A DNA stretch of 64,000 nucleotides from Mycolicibacterium sp. CBMA 234 (GTDB lineage: Bacteria; Actinomycetota; Actinomycetes; Mycobacteriales; Mycobacteriaceae): NCBI RefSeq assembly GCF_009729415.1, contig NZ_MPKW01000025.1:160546-224545 (forward strand). Direction: 5' to 3'. Position numbers and translations under genes: made by a program. Positions 41,480-49,379 of the stretch are shown here, one piece after another; position 1 is the first letter of the stretch; the number at the start of each line of letters is the position of its first letter. The notes below the pieces were generated by a model that was not told the DNA's origin, searched no databases, and saw nothing but the letters and a program-made list of their open reading frames with translations.

Positions 41480-43015
41480 CTAATTCCCGTAGAGCTGGAG
41501 CGCCCGCGCTGCCTCGGTGGCGACGTCGCCGCTCAGCCTCACGATCGGTGGGCCGCCGCGCTGATGGATCACATTTGCCAGGACGATCACGTAGGTATCC
41601 GAACCCGGATCCATCCACAGCGTCACGCCGGTGAAACCGGTATGCCCGAAGCTGCCGACCGGAAAGACCATGCCGCGCGGTCGGGAATGCTCGGTATCGA
41701 TATCCCAGCCGAAGCCGCGTAAGTCCTGTCCGGCGACTGCCGGATAGTTCGGCGCTAATAGGGGATCGGTGGTGTTGGGATGCCGCTCGATCGCCAGCCG
41801 CGTCGCGTTGTTGGCCGCCTCGAGTTGGCCCGCGTGGTGCCCCGGCTGCTGCGGCGTCGTGATCATCTCAAGAGTCGATTGCTTCAGCGGAAAGGGACTT
41901 GGGCGTCCGGCGAGCCGATCGAGCAGGGCTTGCGCATAGCGACCCATATCGGCGACTGTTGAAAACACCCCCGCACTGCCGGCCACCCCACCCATGCGGC
42001 GAGCCGTCGGGTCGTGCACGGTCCCGCGAAGTAACTGGCCGAAGTCGGGATTGATCCCCGGAGTGTCATCGTCGTGGGCGGTGGGTGCGATGCGGGTCAA
42101 GAGTGACGTGTTCCAGGTGCCCGGCGCGCATTGCTCAACATCTGGACCGCCGAAAGCAATTGCGTTACCACGGATTTGGTGTGGACCGCAGGCTTTGGTG
42201 GCCGGGAGATACCGCGTGTCGACCATGCCCAGTGGGGCAAAGACATTGTCCTGCACATAGATATCCAGATCTTGGCCGGTGATCTTCTCGACCAGCGCAC
42301 CGAGGATGATGAAGTTGAGGTCGGAGTAATGGAAGCCCTCACCGGGACCGAATTCCAGCGGTGCGGTGAGCGCGCGATGAATGCCCTCGGCTTTGTCCCC
42401 GGCGGTGAGCCCCCACGGACCTTGGTGGCTCAGGTCGCCGCCAGTGCCGGAGGTGTGGGTCAGCAGCATGCGCAGCGTCACTTGGGCACGTCGGGGATCG
42501 TTCCCCAGGTTGAATTCCGGAAAATAGGCCTGCACAGGGTCGTCGATCCGCACCAGGCCCTTCTCGTACAGCTGCAGCACGGCGACGGTCGTCGAGAGCG
42601 CCTTCGTCAGTGACGCGAGATCAAAGATGGTGTCGTCGGTCATCGGTTCGGCGGGAGCCGCTGATCCGTCCACCGCGGGTTCGTCGGCGAGCCTGCGGGC
42701 GCCGTAGGCCTGCCGGAACGCGACCGCGCCGCCGTGGCCGATCTGCACTACCGCACCCGGCATCCGGGAGGCCTCGATCGCGTCGTTCACGAGCCGGGTG
42801 ATGGGCGCGAACGGACCGACTGGGGCCACGGTCGGAATCGGAACCGGAACTGCGGCCGCGCTCGGAGCCGGAGCCGCGCTCCGAGCATGGGTTGCCGCTG
42901 ATGGGGCGTCCGAGGCTGGGTGCGCATCGCTTCCGCACGACGGCGTTGCGACGAGGGCAAGCGCAACGGTTCCCACGGCACACGCCCGGGCTACCCGCGA
43001 TCCTGACCCCGTCAC
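41480..43015 (-). CDS. Serine hydrolase of the beta-lactamase/PBP class C-like family, exported
   Basis: The 511-residue protein has a signal peptide (VARACAVGTVALALVATPSC) with Cys near the cleavage point that may act as a lipid anchor, though ATPSC is a weak lipobox. After an Ala/Pro linker, the catalytic domain shows S-L-T-K (nucleophile Ser) in FDLASLTKALS, the YSDLN block and GHTGFTG. These are the SxxK, YxN and HTG motifs of class C beta-lactamase-like esterases and carboxypeptidases. The GTG start was taken because the preceding in-frame stretch overlaps the DinB gene. Confidence 0.88.
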   Translation of the reverse strand: MTGSGSRVARACAVGTVALALVATPSCGSDAHPASDAPSAATHARSAAPAPSAAAVPVPIPTVAPVGPFAPITRLVNDAIEASRMPGAVVQIGHGGAVAFRQAYGARRLADEPAVDGSAAPAEPMTDDTIFDLASLTKALSTTVAVLQLYEKGLVRIDDPVQAYFPEFNLGNDPRRAQVTLRMLLTHTSGTGGDLSHQGPWGLTAGDKAEGIHRALTAPLEFGPGEGFHYSDLNFIILGALVEKITGQDLDIYVQDNVFAPLGMVDTRYLPATKACGPHQIRGNAIAFGGPDVEQCAPGTWNTSLLTRIAPTAHDDDTPGINPDFGQLLRGTVHDPTARRMGGVAGSAGVFSTVADMGRYAQALLDRLAGRPSPFPLKQSTLEMITTPQQPGHHAGQLEAANNATRLAIERHPNTTDPLLAPNYPAVAGQDLRGFGWDIDTEHSRPRGMVFPVGSFGHTGFTGVTLWMDPGSDTYVIVLANVIHQRGGPPIVRLSGDVATEAARALQLYGN

Positions 43016-43060
43016 CAGGTCGACGTTAGCCGCACACCGCCGAGTGCCACACTGGTGCGC

Positions 43061-43600
43061 GTGGCCGGCTCTGATTCGATCGAACCCGATACCAAGGACT
43101 GGACGTGGGTGTTGTCCCGCGCCTGCCCGGAGTGCGGTTTCGATCCGTCGACCGTTCATCACACCGATGTCGCCGATCAGATCCGCGATGACGCCGCCGA
43201 CTGGGTGCATCGCCTTGCCACGTCTGGCGTTCGAGAGCGGCCCCGGCCGGGCGTGTGGTCGACGTTGGAATACGGGTGCCACGTCCGCGACGTGCACCGC
43301 ATCTTCAATCACCGAATCCTGTTGATGCTCAACGAGAATGAGCCGCAGTTCCCCAATTGGGATCAGGACGCAACTGCGGTTGCCGACGACTACGCTGCGC
43401 AGGACCCGGCCGTCGTCGCCACCGAGCTGTTCGACGCGGCGAACGTTGTCGCCGGCACCTATGCCAACGTGCCCGCTGACGCCTGGACCCGGCGGGGATT
43501 ACGCAGCAACGGAAGCGAATTCACCATCGAGACCATCTCGATCTACCACCTGCACGACGTCGTGCATCACGCTCACGACGTCATTACACCGCCGTCTTGA
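43061..43600 (+). CDS. DinB-family (DUF664-like) protein
   Basis: The 179-residue protein is a DinB four-helix metal-binding protein. It shows DWTWVLSRACPECGFD, WSTLEYGCHVRDVHRIFNHRI with the first metal His, and a C-terminal IYHLHDVVHHAHDV block holding further His ligands. Mycobacterial DinB proteins are mycothiol-linked enzymes or of unknown role. The start may be GTG 43055 or 43061. Its end overlaps the convergent SRPBCC gene by 17 bp. Confidence 0.82.
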   Translation: MAGSDSIEPDTKDWTWVLSRACPECGFDPSTVHHTDVADQIRDDAADWVHRLATSGVRERPRPGVWSTLEYGCHVRDVHRIFNHRILLMLNENEPQFPNWDQDATAVADDYAAQDPAVVATELFDAANVVAGTYANVPADAWTRRGLRSNGSEFTIETISIYHLHDVVHHAHDVITPPS

Positions 43601-44048
43601 TCGCCTGCAGTGTCTGGTGCATCCCCTCGCGCATGAGCGCGGTGAAGGCGACCCAGCCGCCGAAGTAGTTCTCGACCGACTGAAGTGCCTCGGGCGCGTA
43701 CCCGTCCGGAGCTTCGCGGCGCTGAGTCAACTTGGTCCCCAGCGCGGTTGGCTCCAGGCGGAAGGTCCAGACGGTCCAATTCTCTTCGATGCGGAACGCG
43801 ATTTCGCGCTCGGCCTCAATGCGGACGACGGTGCCGTGCGTCTTCCACTTGAGCTCGCCGTTGCTGTTGAGGTTGGTGAAACCCACCCCGACGGCGACAT
43901 CTTGTGCGCCATCGCGGAGCCGTGTCGACTCGACCTGGGGACTCCACTCTGACATCCGGCGCACATCGCTGACCATTGCCCACACGCTGGCGGGCGGTGC
44001 TGCGATCTCAATGCTGTCTTCGAGCAGGGTGTCGTATTCCGTCGGCAT
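43584..44048 (-). CDS. SRPBCC family protein
   Basis: The 154-residue protein has a START-like domain: LLEDSIEIAAPPASVWAMVSDVRRMSEWSP at the N terminus, FTNLNSNGELKWKTHGTVVRI, and a C-terminal helix. It probably binds or modifies a hydrophobic molecule. It is divergent from a TetR gene with CGTCCGATCGGACG-type operators between, so it is very probably under TetR control. GGGAGG lies five bases before the ATG. Confidence 0.85.
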   Translation of the reverse strand: MPTEYDTLLEDSIEIAAPPASVWAMVSDVRRMSEWSPQVESTRLRDGAQDVAVGVGFTNLNSNGELKWKTHGTVVRIEAEREIAFRIEENWTVWTFRLEPTALGTKLTQRREAPDGYAPEALQSVENYFGGWVAFTALMREGMHQTLQAIKTAV

Positions 44049-44073
44049 GGCAGGCCTCCCATTGAGATATAAG

Positions 44074-44132
44074 CGTCCGATCGGACGTAAATGTGACTTT
44101 AGGTCCGATCGTGCAATACGTCCAGTCGGACG
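44074..44132. promoter_or_regulatory. Paired TetR operators between SRPBCC and TetR genes
   Basis: CGTCCGATCGGACG is a perfect 14-bp palindrome at 44074-44087. A second, CGTCCAGTCGGACG at 44119-44132, keeps both 5-bp arms. A degenerate copy (GTCCGATCGTGC) lies at 44103-44114. The second operator abuts TAAAAT (44135-44140), a -10 that would start a leaderless TetR message at 44147; the first abuts the minus-strand -10 area (TTATAT) of the SRPBCC gene. This is a textbook autoregulated divergent arrangement. Confidence 0.75.
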
Positions 44133-44146
44133 CATAAAATGGCGAC

Positions 44147-44776
44147 GTGACGACTGGCGAGATTTCCGATGGCCGACGCGTGCGCGGGGACGCAACGCGT
44201 CGCAAGGTGGCCCGCGAGGCGGCCATGATCGCCACGACGCACGGATTGGATTCAATCACCGTGGGCGCGTTGGCCATTGCCACCGGGGTGAGCAAGAGCG
44301 GCATCCTGACCGTGTTCGGAAATCGCGAAGCGATTCAGCTGGCCGCGGTCGCCGAAGCACGGAACATCTACCGCGAAGAGGTGCTCTCGAAGGTTTACCA
44401 AGCCACGCCTGGCACGTCGCGGCTGCGCGCACTCATGGACTCGTGGGTTGGCTACCTGCATGCCGGGGTGTTCCCCGGCGGCTGCTTCATCGCGGCGACG
44501 ACGGCTGAGTACGGCCGGCGTAGCGGCGCGGTCGCCGACGCGGTGCGGCAGTTGAAGCGGGACTGGTTGACCCTGCTGGAAACGGAGCTGGAGGCCGCGG
44601 ATTCGCCGGACCCAGCCGCCGACGCCTTCACGATCGACGCACTGCTGACCGCGGGCAATACCCGCCGCGAACTGTTCTCCGACGACGCGGAGTTGGAGCG
44701 CGCCCGAGAACTCGCGATCAGGATCGTCAAGCAATTGGCGGGCGGGACAGCACCACTTTCATCGTCGGCTCAGTGA
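44147..44776 (+). CDS. TetR-family regulator
   Basis: The 209-residue protein has a TetR HTH in residues about 18-60 (KVAREAAMIATTHGLDSITVGALAIATGVSKSGILTVFGN, in pieces) and a TetR C-terminal helical domain. GTG 44147 lies seven bases after TAAAAT, fitting leaderless transcription. It should repress itself and the divergent SRPBCC gene through the paired palindromes. Its last 50 bases overlap the 3-prime end of the convergent alcohol dehydrogenase gene. Confidence 0.88.
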   Translation: MTTGEISDGRRVRGDATRRKVAREAAMIATTHGLDSITVGALAIATGVSKSGILTVFGNREAIQLAAVAEARNIYREEVLSKVYQATPGTSRLRALMDSWVGYLHAGVFPGGCFIAATTAEYGRRSGAVADAVRQLKRDWLTLLETELEAADSPDPAADAFTIDALLTAGNTRRELFSDDAELERARELAIRIVKQLAGGTAPLSSSAQ

Positions 44777-45770
44777 GCGCATCGACGGCGTCATCCCAGT
44801 CGGCCCGGGTGGTGGTGACGAGCGAGGGATCGAAACGGCCGTCGGCAACCAGCTTCAGGACTGTGGGGATGGCCGGCCGGACGTGCGCGCGTCCGGTGTG
44901 AAGAGTGCAGCAGCGCGAATACATCGCGAACATCGGCACCTTGGGGTCCTTCAGGTAAACCGAAGTGCTGGTGCAGGTTCCGTCGGCTGCGGTGCTGTTG
45001 AGGGCACACGCCAGCCCGGCCTCGGCGCCACTGGCATCGACCGTGATCGGAAAGGCGCCGACCTTTTTGGCCGGTGGGCCCTCGATGACTTCGGAGCCCA
45101 GGTGCGCTGCGATCTGCAGGCGCTGCTCATCGTCGTCCAGATAGACCACCCGCCCCGCGCCTGCTGCAACCGCCAGCCCCGCGGCGTAGAGGCCGATCGA
45201 GTGGGTGCCGCCCGGGCCACCGACAACCAGCACCTCCGCCCCGGGTTCGGCGGCCAGTTGCGGACCGACAGCCCGCCAACCGTCCGGAATGTTGTCGCTG
45301 GCGCTGGCGACTGCGGCTGGATCGATTCCCTCGGGGAGTGGTACCAGCATCGCGTCGGCATGCGGTACCAGCACGCTGTCGGCAAGCAGGCCACCCCAAT
45401 GCAGTCCACCCATCGGGCCCAGCCCGAACGTCGACATTCGTGGATGGCTCGCGCAGTTGCCGGTACGGCCGCGAAGGCACGGATCGCAGGCGCCGCAAGA
45501 GATCTGGAAGGGAACGATGACCTGATCACCCACGGCGACATTCCGAACGTCCTCCCCGACCTCCACCACGACGGCCACGCCCTCGTGCCCCAACGGGTAG
45601 GGCCCGGGGAGGGGATAGGCACCGCGCAGCACGAGGACGTCGAGGTCGCACGTCGCCACCGCAATCGGCCGCACGATCGCTTGGTCTGGTGCGGCAATGA
45701 CCGGCGCTGGGACCTCGTCCCAGCGCACAGCCGCGGTTCCTACGAGTGTCAAAGCGGGCATCGTCGACAT
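44727..45770 (-). CDS. Zinc-type medium-chain alcohol dehydrogenase
   Basis: The 347-residue enzyme is an MDR-family dehydrogenase. GHEGVAVVVEVGEDV, the structural-zinc run CGACDPCLRGRTGNC, and the Rossmann motif VLVVGGPGGTHSIG are visible; in the N-terminal part, the catalytic-zinc position usually Cys reads CDLDVL. It probably oxidises an alcohol or reduces an aldehyde with NAD(P)H. ATG 45770 was preferred, with ATG 45761 possible. It is divergent from a TetR gene sharing the AAGACGGTCGTCTT palindrome. Confidence 0.88.
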   Translation of the reverse strand: MSTMPALTLVGTAAVRWDEVPAPVIAAPDQAIVRPIAVATCDLDVLVLRGAYPLPGPYPLGHEGVAVVVEVGEDVRNVAVGDQVIVPFQISCGACDPCLRGRTGNCASHPRMSTFGLGPMGGLHWGGLLADSVLVPHADAMLVPLPEGIDPAAVASASDNIPDGWRAVGPQLAAEPGAEVLVVGGPGGTHSIGLYAAGLAVAAGAGRVVYLDDDEQRLQIAAHLGSEVIEGPPAKKVGAFPITVDASGAEAGLACALNSTAADGTCTSTSVYLKDPKVPMFAMYSRCCTLHTGRAHVRPAIPTVLKLVADGRFDPSLVTTTRADWDDAVDALTEPTMKVVLSRPPIA

Positions 45771-45801
45771 AAGACGAGTGTCATAGTAAGACGGTCGTCT
45801 T
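45771..45801. promoter_or_regulatory. TetR operator between ADH and TetR genes
   Basis: AAGACGGTCGTCTT (45788-45801) has 5-bp arms AAGAC/GTCTT, and a further AAGACGA half-site begins at 45771. On the minus strand, TTGACA (45801-45806) and TATGAC (45779-45784), spaced 16 bp, could be the ADH promoter, with the palindrome exactly between them. On the plus strand TATTCT (45810-45815) would start a leaderless TetR message at 45823. Confidence 0.65.
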
Positions 45802-45822
45802 GTCAACGGTATTCTCGGCGTC

Positions 45823-46401
45823 ATGCCCCGCGTATCAGATTCCCGCGCTCGGATGGTCCGCGCCGCCGCAGTGTTGTTCCAGAAGCAGGGATATGCAGCG
45901 ACGGGGTGGCGTCAGGTGATCGCAAAAAGCAAGGCGCCCTGGGGTTCTCAAGCTCATCACTTCCCGGGTGGCAAAGAACAGCTGGCCACCGACGCGCTGG
46001 CGCTGTCCGCGGCACAGTACGAGAACCTGCTGCGGCAGGCGATGTCCGCGCACAACCCAGCCGACGCTATCCGCATGTGGGCCGCGGCCGGCGCCGAGCA
46101 ACTCAAGCGCAGCGGATGGACCGACGGCTGCCCCGTTGCCACCGTCGCGCTCGAATCTTCCGGCCAGTCAGAGACTTTGGCGACCGCCTGTCATGCGGCC
46201 TTCAGCAGCTGGCACGCCGTGTTGACGGAGTCGCTGATCGCGGCAGGGATGGGCGAGGGCGCGGAGCCGTTGGCGCTGACGGTTCTGGCCGGGATCGAGG
46301 GCGGGTTGCTGCTGGCGCGCGCGGCGCACGACGAAACGCTGCTGCGTGACGTGGGCGACCAACTTGCCGAGCTGATTCGAGAGAAGCTCCCGCAACCCTG
46401 A
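45823..46401 (+). CDS. TetR-family regulator (LmrA/YxaF-like)
   Basis: The 192-residue protein has the LmrA/YxaF-type TetR pattern: RMVRAAAVLFQKQGYAATGWRQVIAKSKAPWGSQAHHFPGGKEQL (read as consecutive short blocks) with HHFPGGKE replacing the common YYHFxSKE. The C-terminal part, GCPVATVALESS, is also typical of that branch. It is divergent from the alcohol dehydrogenase gene and probably represses it through the shared palindrome. Confidence 0.88.
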   Translation: MPRVSDSRARMVRAAAVLFQKQGYAATGWRQVIAKSKAPWGSQAHHFPGGKEQLATDALALSAAQYENLLRQAMSAHNPADAIRMWAAAGAEQLKRSGWTDGCPVATVALESSGQSETLATACHAAFSSWHAVLTESLIAAGMGEGAEPLALTVLAGIEGGLLLARAAHDETLLRDVGDQLAELIREKLPQP

Positions 46402-46436
46402 CGCCGGCCGACCTGTCGGTGATTCCAGCCGGGTGC

Positions 46437-46700
46437 TCATCGGCTGGCCTTCCATTGCCGGTAGGGCTCGGGCAGACAGACCGCGCAGGGGCGATAACCC
46501 GCGGCTGCTGCGGCCACTTCGTCGGCGAAGAACACCCGATGGCTGACGTAGCCGCCGTTGGCGAGGGCGCGCAGCGCGGACGGGCAGTCAAGCCGGCCGT
46601 AGATCTTGTTACGCCGATGTCCCCCAAGGGTTCCTGGCCTCACGCTGCGATACGGGTGGCCATCGGCGCCGATTAGGGTGTAGGCCTCATGCGGCGTCAT
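46437..46700 (-). CDS. Ada-like zinc-binding domain protein lacking the acceptor cysteine
   Basis: The 87-residue protein matches the metal-binding domain of Ada: KIYGRLDCPSALRAL then FFADEVAAAAAGYRPCAVCLP. Of the four Cys that bind zinc in E. coli Ada, three are present (C39, C72, C75); the position of Cys38, which accepts the methyl group from DNA phosphotriesters, is Gly35. So it probably binds metal and perhaps DNA, but not by Ada's methyl-transfer chemistry. It is last in the sigma-ogt-oxygenase operon, overlapping the oxygenase gene by 14 bp. Confidence 0.85.
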   Translation of the reverse strand: MTPHEAYTLIGADGHPYRSVRPGTLGGHRRNKIYGRLDCPSALRALANGGYVSHRVFFADEVAAAAAGYRPCAVCLPEPYRQWKASR

Positions 46701-47397
46701 GAAAGACCAGGCCCAGGGTGAACCTGGTACCGGAACGGACGGTCGAGACGCCGTGCCGGATGGCGGCGGCCGACCAGCCCCGTGCCGACTTCGTCGGGCG
46801 CTCGCGGGTGGTGAACACCAATCCGTGCCCGTGCGGAATCACCGTCGCGGTGCCGCGGGATTGGGCACGGGCGCGCTGTTCGTAGAGCAGGAACTCCCCG
46901 CCGGTGTAGTCGACGCCCGCTTCGGTCAGGTTGATCACGACCTGCAGCGGGAAGATCAGCTCGCCGTAAAGATCGCGATGCAGCGCATTCCAGTCTCCGG
47001 CACCGTATTTCAGCAGAATCGCCGTCGTGCGGTTTTGCCCGGCGGCGTGGCACATCTGCAGCCAGTCGCCGAAGTCGTCGGGCCAGGGCGCGTCCCGGCC
47101 CAGCTGTGTCCACCAGGTCCGGGCGATCGGGAGGAGGCGCGGATACAACGCCTCTTTCAGCGCTGAAACAGCATCCGGGTAGGGCTGCCGGAAGTACCGG
47201 TACTGGCCTTCACCGAACCGGTAGCGCGCCATGTCGATGGTCGACCGAAACCGGCCCACGTCAGGGTAGAGAGCGACGAGGTCCGCGGCCTCAGCTGCGG
47301 TCAGGAGTGGCCCCGTCGGCGCGCACCCGACAGCGTCGAGTTCGGTGCTGACGGTGTCCCAGTCGGTGGCGTCGACGCGCTCCTGCCAGACGGTCAT
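46687..47397 (-). CDS. 2-oxoglutarate/Fe(II)-dependent oxygenase
   Basis: The 236-residue protein shows the 2OG oxygenase core: H140-R-D142 in NALHRDLYGE (iron ligands), GGEFLLYEQ, then H215 in IRHGVSTVRSG and a distal Arg for 2-oxoglutarate. It is not a close match to AlkB, whose C-terminal Arg pair is missing, and resembles the prolyl-hydroxylase-like group. Its place between ogt and an Ada-like domain points to oxidative removal of an alkyl lesion or modification of a repair protein. The ATG overlaps the Ogt stop by four bases. Confidence 0.82.
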   Translation of the reverse strand: MTVWQERVDATDWDTVSTELDAVGCAPTGPLLTAAEAADLVALYPDVGRFRSTIDMARYRFGEGQYRYFRQPYPDAVSALKEALYPRLLPIARTWWTQLGRDAPWPDDFGDWLQMCHAAGQNRTTAILLKYGAGDWNALHRDLYGELIFPLQVVINLTEAGVDYTGGEFLLYEQRARAQSRGTATVIPHGHGLVFTTRERPTKSARGWSAAAIRHGVSTVRSGTRFTLGLVFHDAA

Positions 47398-48008
47398 GCC
47401 ACCGACTCCAGGTCGAGCAGCAGCCGCTTCGCCTCCGCGCCGCCAAGGTAGCCGCCCATCGCGCCGTCGCTGCGGACCACGCGATGGCATGGAACAACAA
47501 CGGGCAGAGGGTTTTTCGCGCATGCGGTGCCCACTGCGCGTACCGCCTTGGGGCTGCCCGCCAGTGCCGCGACGGCCGCGTAGCTGGCGGTCTGCCCGTA
47601 GCTGATCTCGGGCAGGTGTTGTAGCACGGTGCTGCGGAATCCGGCGGTCAGTCGCCAGTCCAGTGGCAGGTCGAAGGTGCGTCGAGTTCGGGTGAAGTAC
47701 TCGTCGAGCTCGCGGGCGGCGAGATCGAGGCGAGGGGGAGCATGCAGGACGCGGGGGCTGACCTTGTCGGCGAGATGCTGCAGTACCGCGTCATGGTCCT
47801 CGAGCGCGTAGGCAACGCGGACGAGGCCGTGCTCGGTGGCTGCCAGCAGTAGCGGTCCGACCGGGCTGTCGACGGTGCGGTAGGCGATGTCGAGCAGGCC
47901 GTCGCGCTGTGCTGCCGCTTCGAGCCGATCGTGCAGTGCGGCCAGCTTGCCCGAGGCCGGTTCGGTGGTCCAGGTCAGATCACGAATGATGCTGTCGCCG
48001 TTATGCAT
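47394..48008 (-). CDS. ogt: Methylated-DNA-protein-cysteine methyltransferase
   Basis: The 204-residue protein is an O6-alkylguanine-DNA alkyltransferase: SYGQTASYAAVAALAGSPKAVRAVGTACAKNPLPVVVPCHRVVRSDGAMGGYLGG (in blocks), with the acceptor Cys174 in PCHRV, preceded by the Asn hinge (AKNPLP) and followed by the YLGG loop. It repairs O6-methylguanine by suicidal methyl transfer. About 35 residues at the N terminus precede the usual start of the fold. Its ATG overlaps the sigma factor's stop by eight bases. Confidence 0.93.
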   Translation of the reverse strand: MHNGDSIIRDLTWTTEPASGKLAALHDRLEAAAQRDGLLDIAYRTVDSPVGPLLLAATEHGLVRVAYALEDHDAVLQHLADKVSPRVLHAPPRLDLAARELDEYFTRTRRTFDLPLDWRLTAGFRSTVLQHLPEISYGQTASYAAVAALAGSPKAVRAVGTACAKNPLPVVVPCHRVVRSDGAMGGYLGGAEAKRLLLDLESVA

Positions 48009-48540
48009 TGGTTTCTCCTTCCGTGGGCGCGCTGACCGCGGTGAGATCGCCGAGGTAGGTGCGTCGTAGTGTCGCGATGCCGTCGCTGGCGGCACGGCGG
48101 GCGGCCGCGGCACTGCCGCCGAGGATCTCAGCGACCTCGTTGTAGGGCAGGCCGGCCAGATAGTGGTAGGCCACCGCGTGCTTCTGTTTGTGTGGAAGCT
48201 GGTCGACCGCGGCGGCCAGATCGTCGTAATCGCTGGTGTGGCTGGGCCCGGGAGTCTCGGGGATGACGTCGGTGGGCGTGGCTCGGCGGCTCCGTGCCCG
48301 GGTGATGTCGATGCCTTTGTGGTGGGCGATGGTGACCAGCCAGGCTTCGATATTGGCGTCGGCCGACAGGTCGGGGTAGGCCTTCAGCGCCGCCAAGAAC
48401 GTCTCCGACCAGGCGTCGTCGGCATCGTGCGCACCGACGACGGCGCAGCAGACCCGAAAAACGGTGGGGCCGTGGTTGCGCACCACGGTCTCAAAAGGCG
48501 GTTTGACTTTCACACTCTGTAGACGCTCCGTGGCCGGCAT
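48001..48540 (-). CDS. Sigma-70 (ECF-type) RNA polymerase sigma factor
   Basis: The 179-residue protein has ECF regions 2 (VFRVCCAVVGAHDADDAWSETFLAALKAYPDL, IEAWLVTIAHHKGIDITRA) and 4 (DQLPHKQKHAVAYHYLAGLPYNEVAEILGGSAAAARRAASDGIATLR). No anti-sigma gene is adjacent. It heads an operon with ogt, a 2OG oxygenase and an Ada-like domain, all overlapping, so it presumably directs transcription of its own repair operon. The 37 bp to the DUF1345 gene on the same strand is short for a promoter, so the two may be cotranscribed. Confidence 0.9.
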   Translation of the reverse strand: MPATERLQSVKVKPPFETVVRNHGPTVFRVCCAVVGAHDADDAWSETFLAALKAYPDLSADANIEAWLVTIAHHKGIDITRARSRRATPTDVIPETPGPSHTSDYDDLAAAVDQLPHKQKHAVAYHYLAGLPYNEVAEILGGSAAAARRAASDGIATLRRTYLGDLTAVSAPTEGETNA

Positions 48541-48577
48541 TTGTGAGGTACTGATCGCAACTGATGCCGAGCGCCGC

Positions 48578-49204
48578 TCACCCCACCAGATTGATCACGA
48601 GATTGATTGTGCACGCGATGATTACGGTCCCGTAGATATAGCTGAAGAGGCAGTGCCGCAGAACTTCGGCCCTGATGCGCGATGTCGTGACGTTGGTGTC
48701 GGATACCTGGTACGTCATCCCCAAGTTGAACGAGAAGTAATAGAAGTCGACGTACTGCGGTGCCTCGTCGGAATTGAAGTCGATGCCGCCTGGTACGTCG
48801 TCGTAGTAGAGCCGGGCGTAGCGCGCTGCGTACATCGTGTGCAGCAACGACCATGTGGTCAATATGGCGGCCAGGGACATCCCGGCATAGGCGGCTTTGT
48901 CCGCATCGTTGGCGGACACCAGGAGAATCCCGACGGACGTGAGGCTGGCGATCGTGATCAGCAGCAGCACGAGGTCCCCGACCTCATCGTCGACGTCCGC
49001 TTCGCGCGCGTGTGCTTTCGTCCGTTCCGGATCCATCCGCCACAGCACCGCCAGTGCCCACAGGACGTAGATGGTGGCGGTGGCGATGACGACCACCAAA
49101 AGCCCGACGGGCCAGCGATCTGACAGCATCCCGGTGACGAGGCCTCCGACCAGACCGATAGCCAAGCTGATCCAGAATCTGTTGGCGCCCGAGAGTGTGG
49201 TCAT
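48578..49204 (-). CDS. DUF1345 membrane protein
   Basis: The 208-residue protein has about five membrane helices and the DUF1345 signature: YVDFYYFSFNLGMTYQVSDTNVTT, followed by a hydrophobic C-terminal segment. No function is established for the family. It is divergent from a TetR gene (175-bp gap) and ends 37 bp before the sigma factor gene. Confidence 0.85.
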   Translation of the reverse strand: MTTLSGANRFWISLAIGLVGGLVTGMLSDRWPVGLLVVVIATATIYVLWALAVLWRMDPERTKAHAREADVDDEVGDLVLLLITIASLTSVGILLVSANDADKAAYAGMSLAAILTTWSLLHTMYAARYARLYYDDVPGGIDFNSDEAPQYVDFYYFSFNLGMTYQVSDTNVTTSRIRAEVLRHCLFSYIYGTVIIACTINLVINLVG

Positions 49205-49379
49205 CCCAGAGATCTTCCCTGGCTGTCGGCGGTCCCGTCGGTATTTAACCCTCCGAGGTGGCGAATGCCGGGGCGATGCTGGTTGCTGTCACGACAGGGG
49301 CATGGGTCAATGGGATCGAATCAAAGCACGCTACGTTTGAGGCGTCGGGTGGCGTAACTGAAGTGGAACGGGGCGGAGG

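Noticed and set aside
44883..46349. A 488-codon plus-strand frame across the alcohol dehydrogenase and TetR genes
   Set aside because: It covers both strands' real genes and their shared operator, and its product shows no family pattern.
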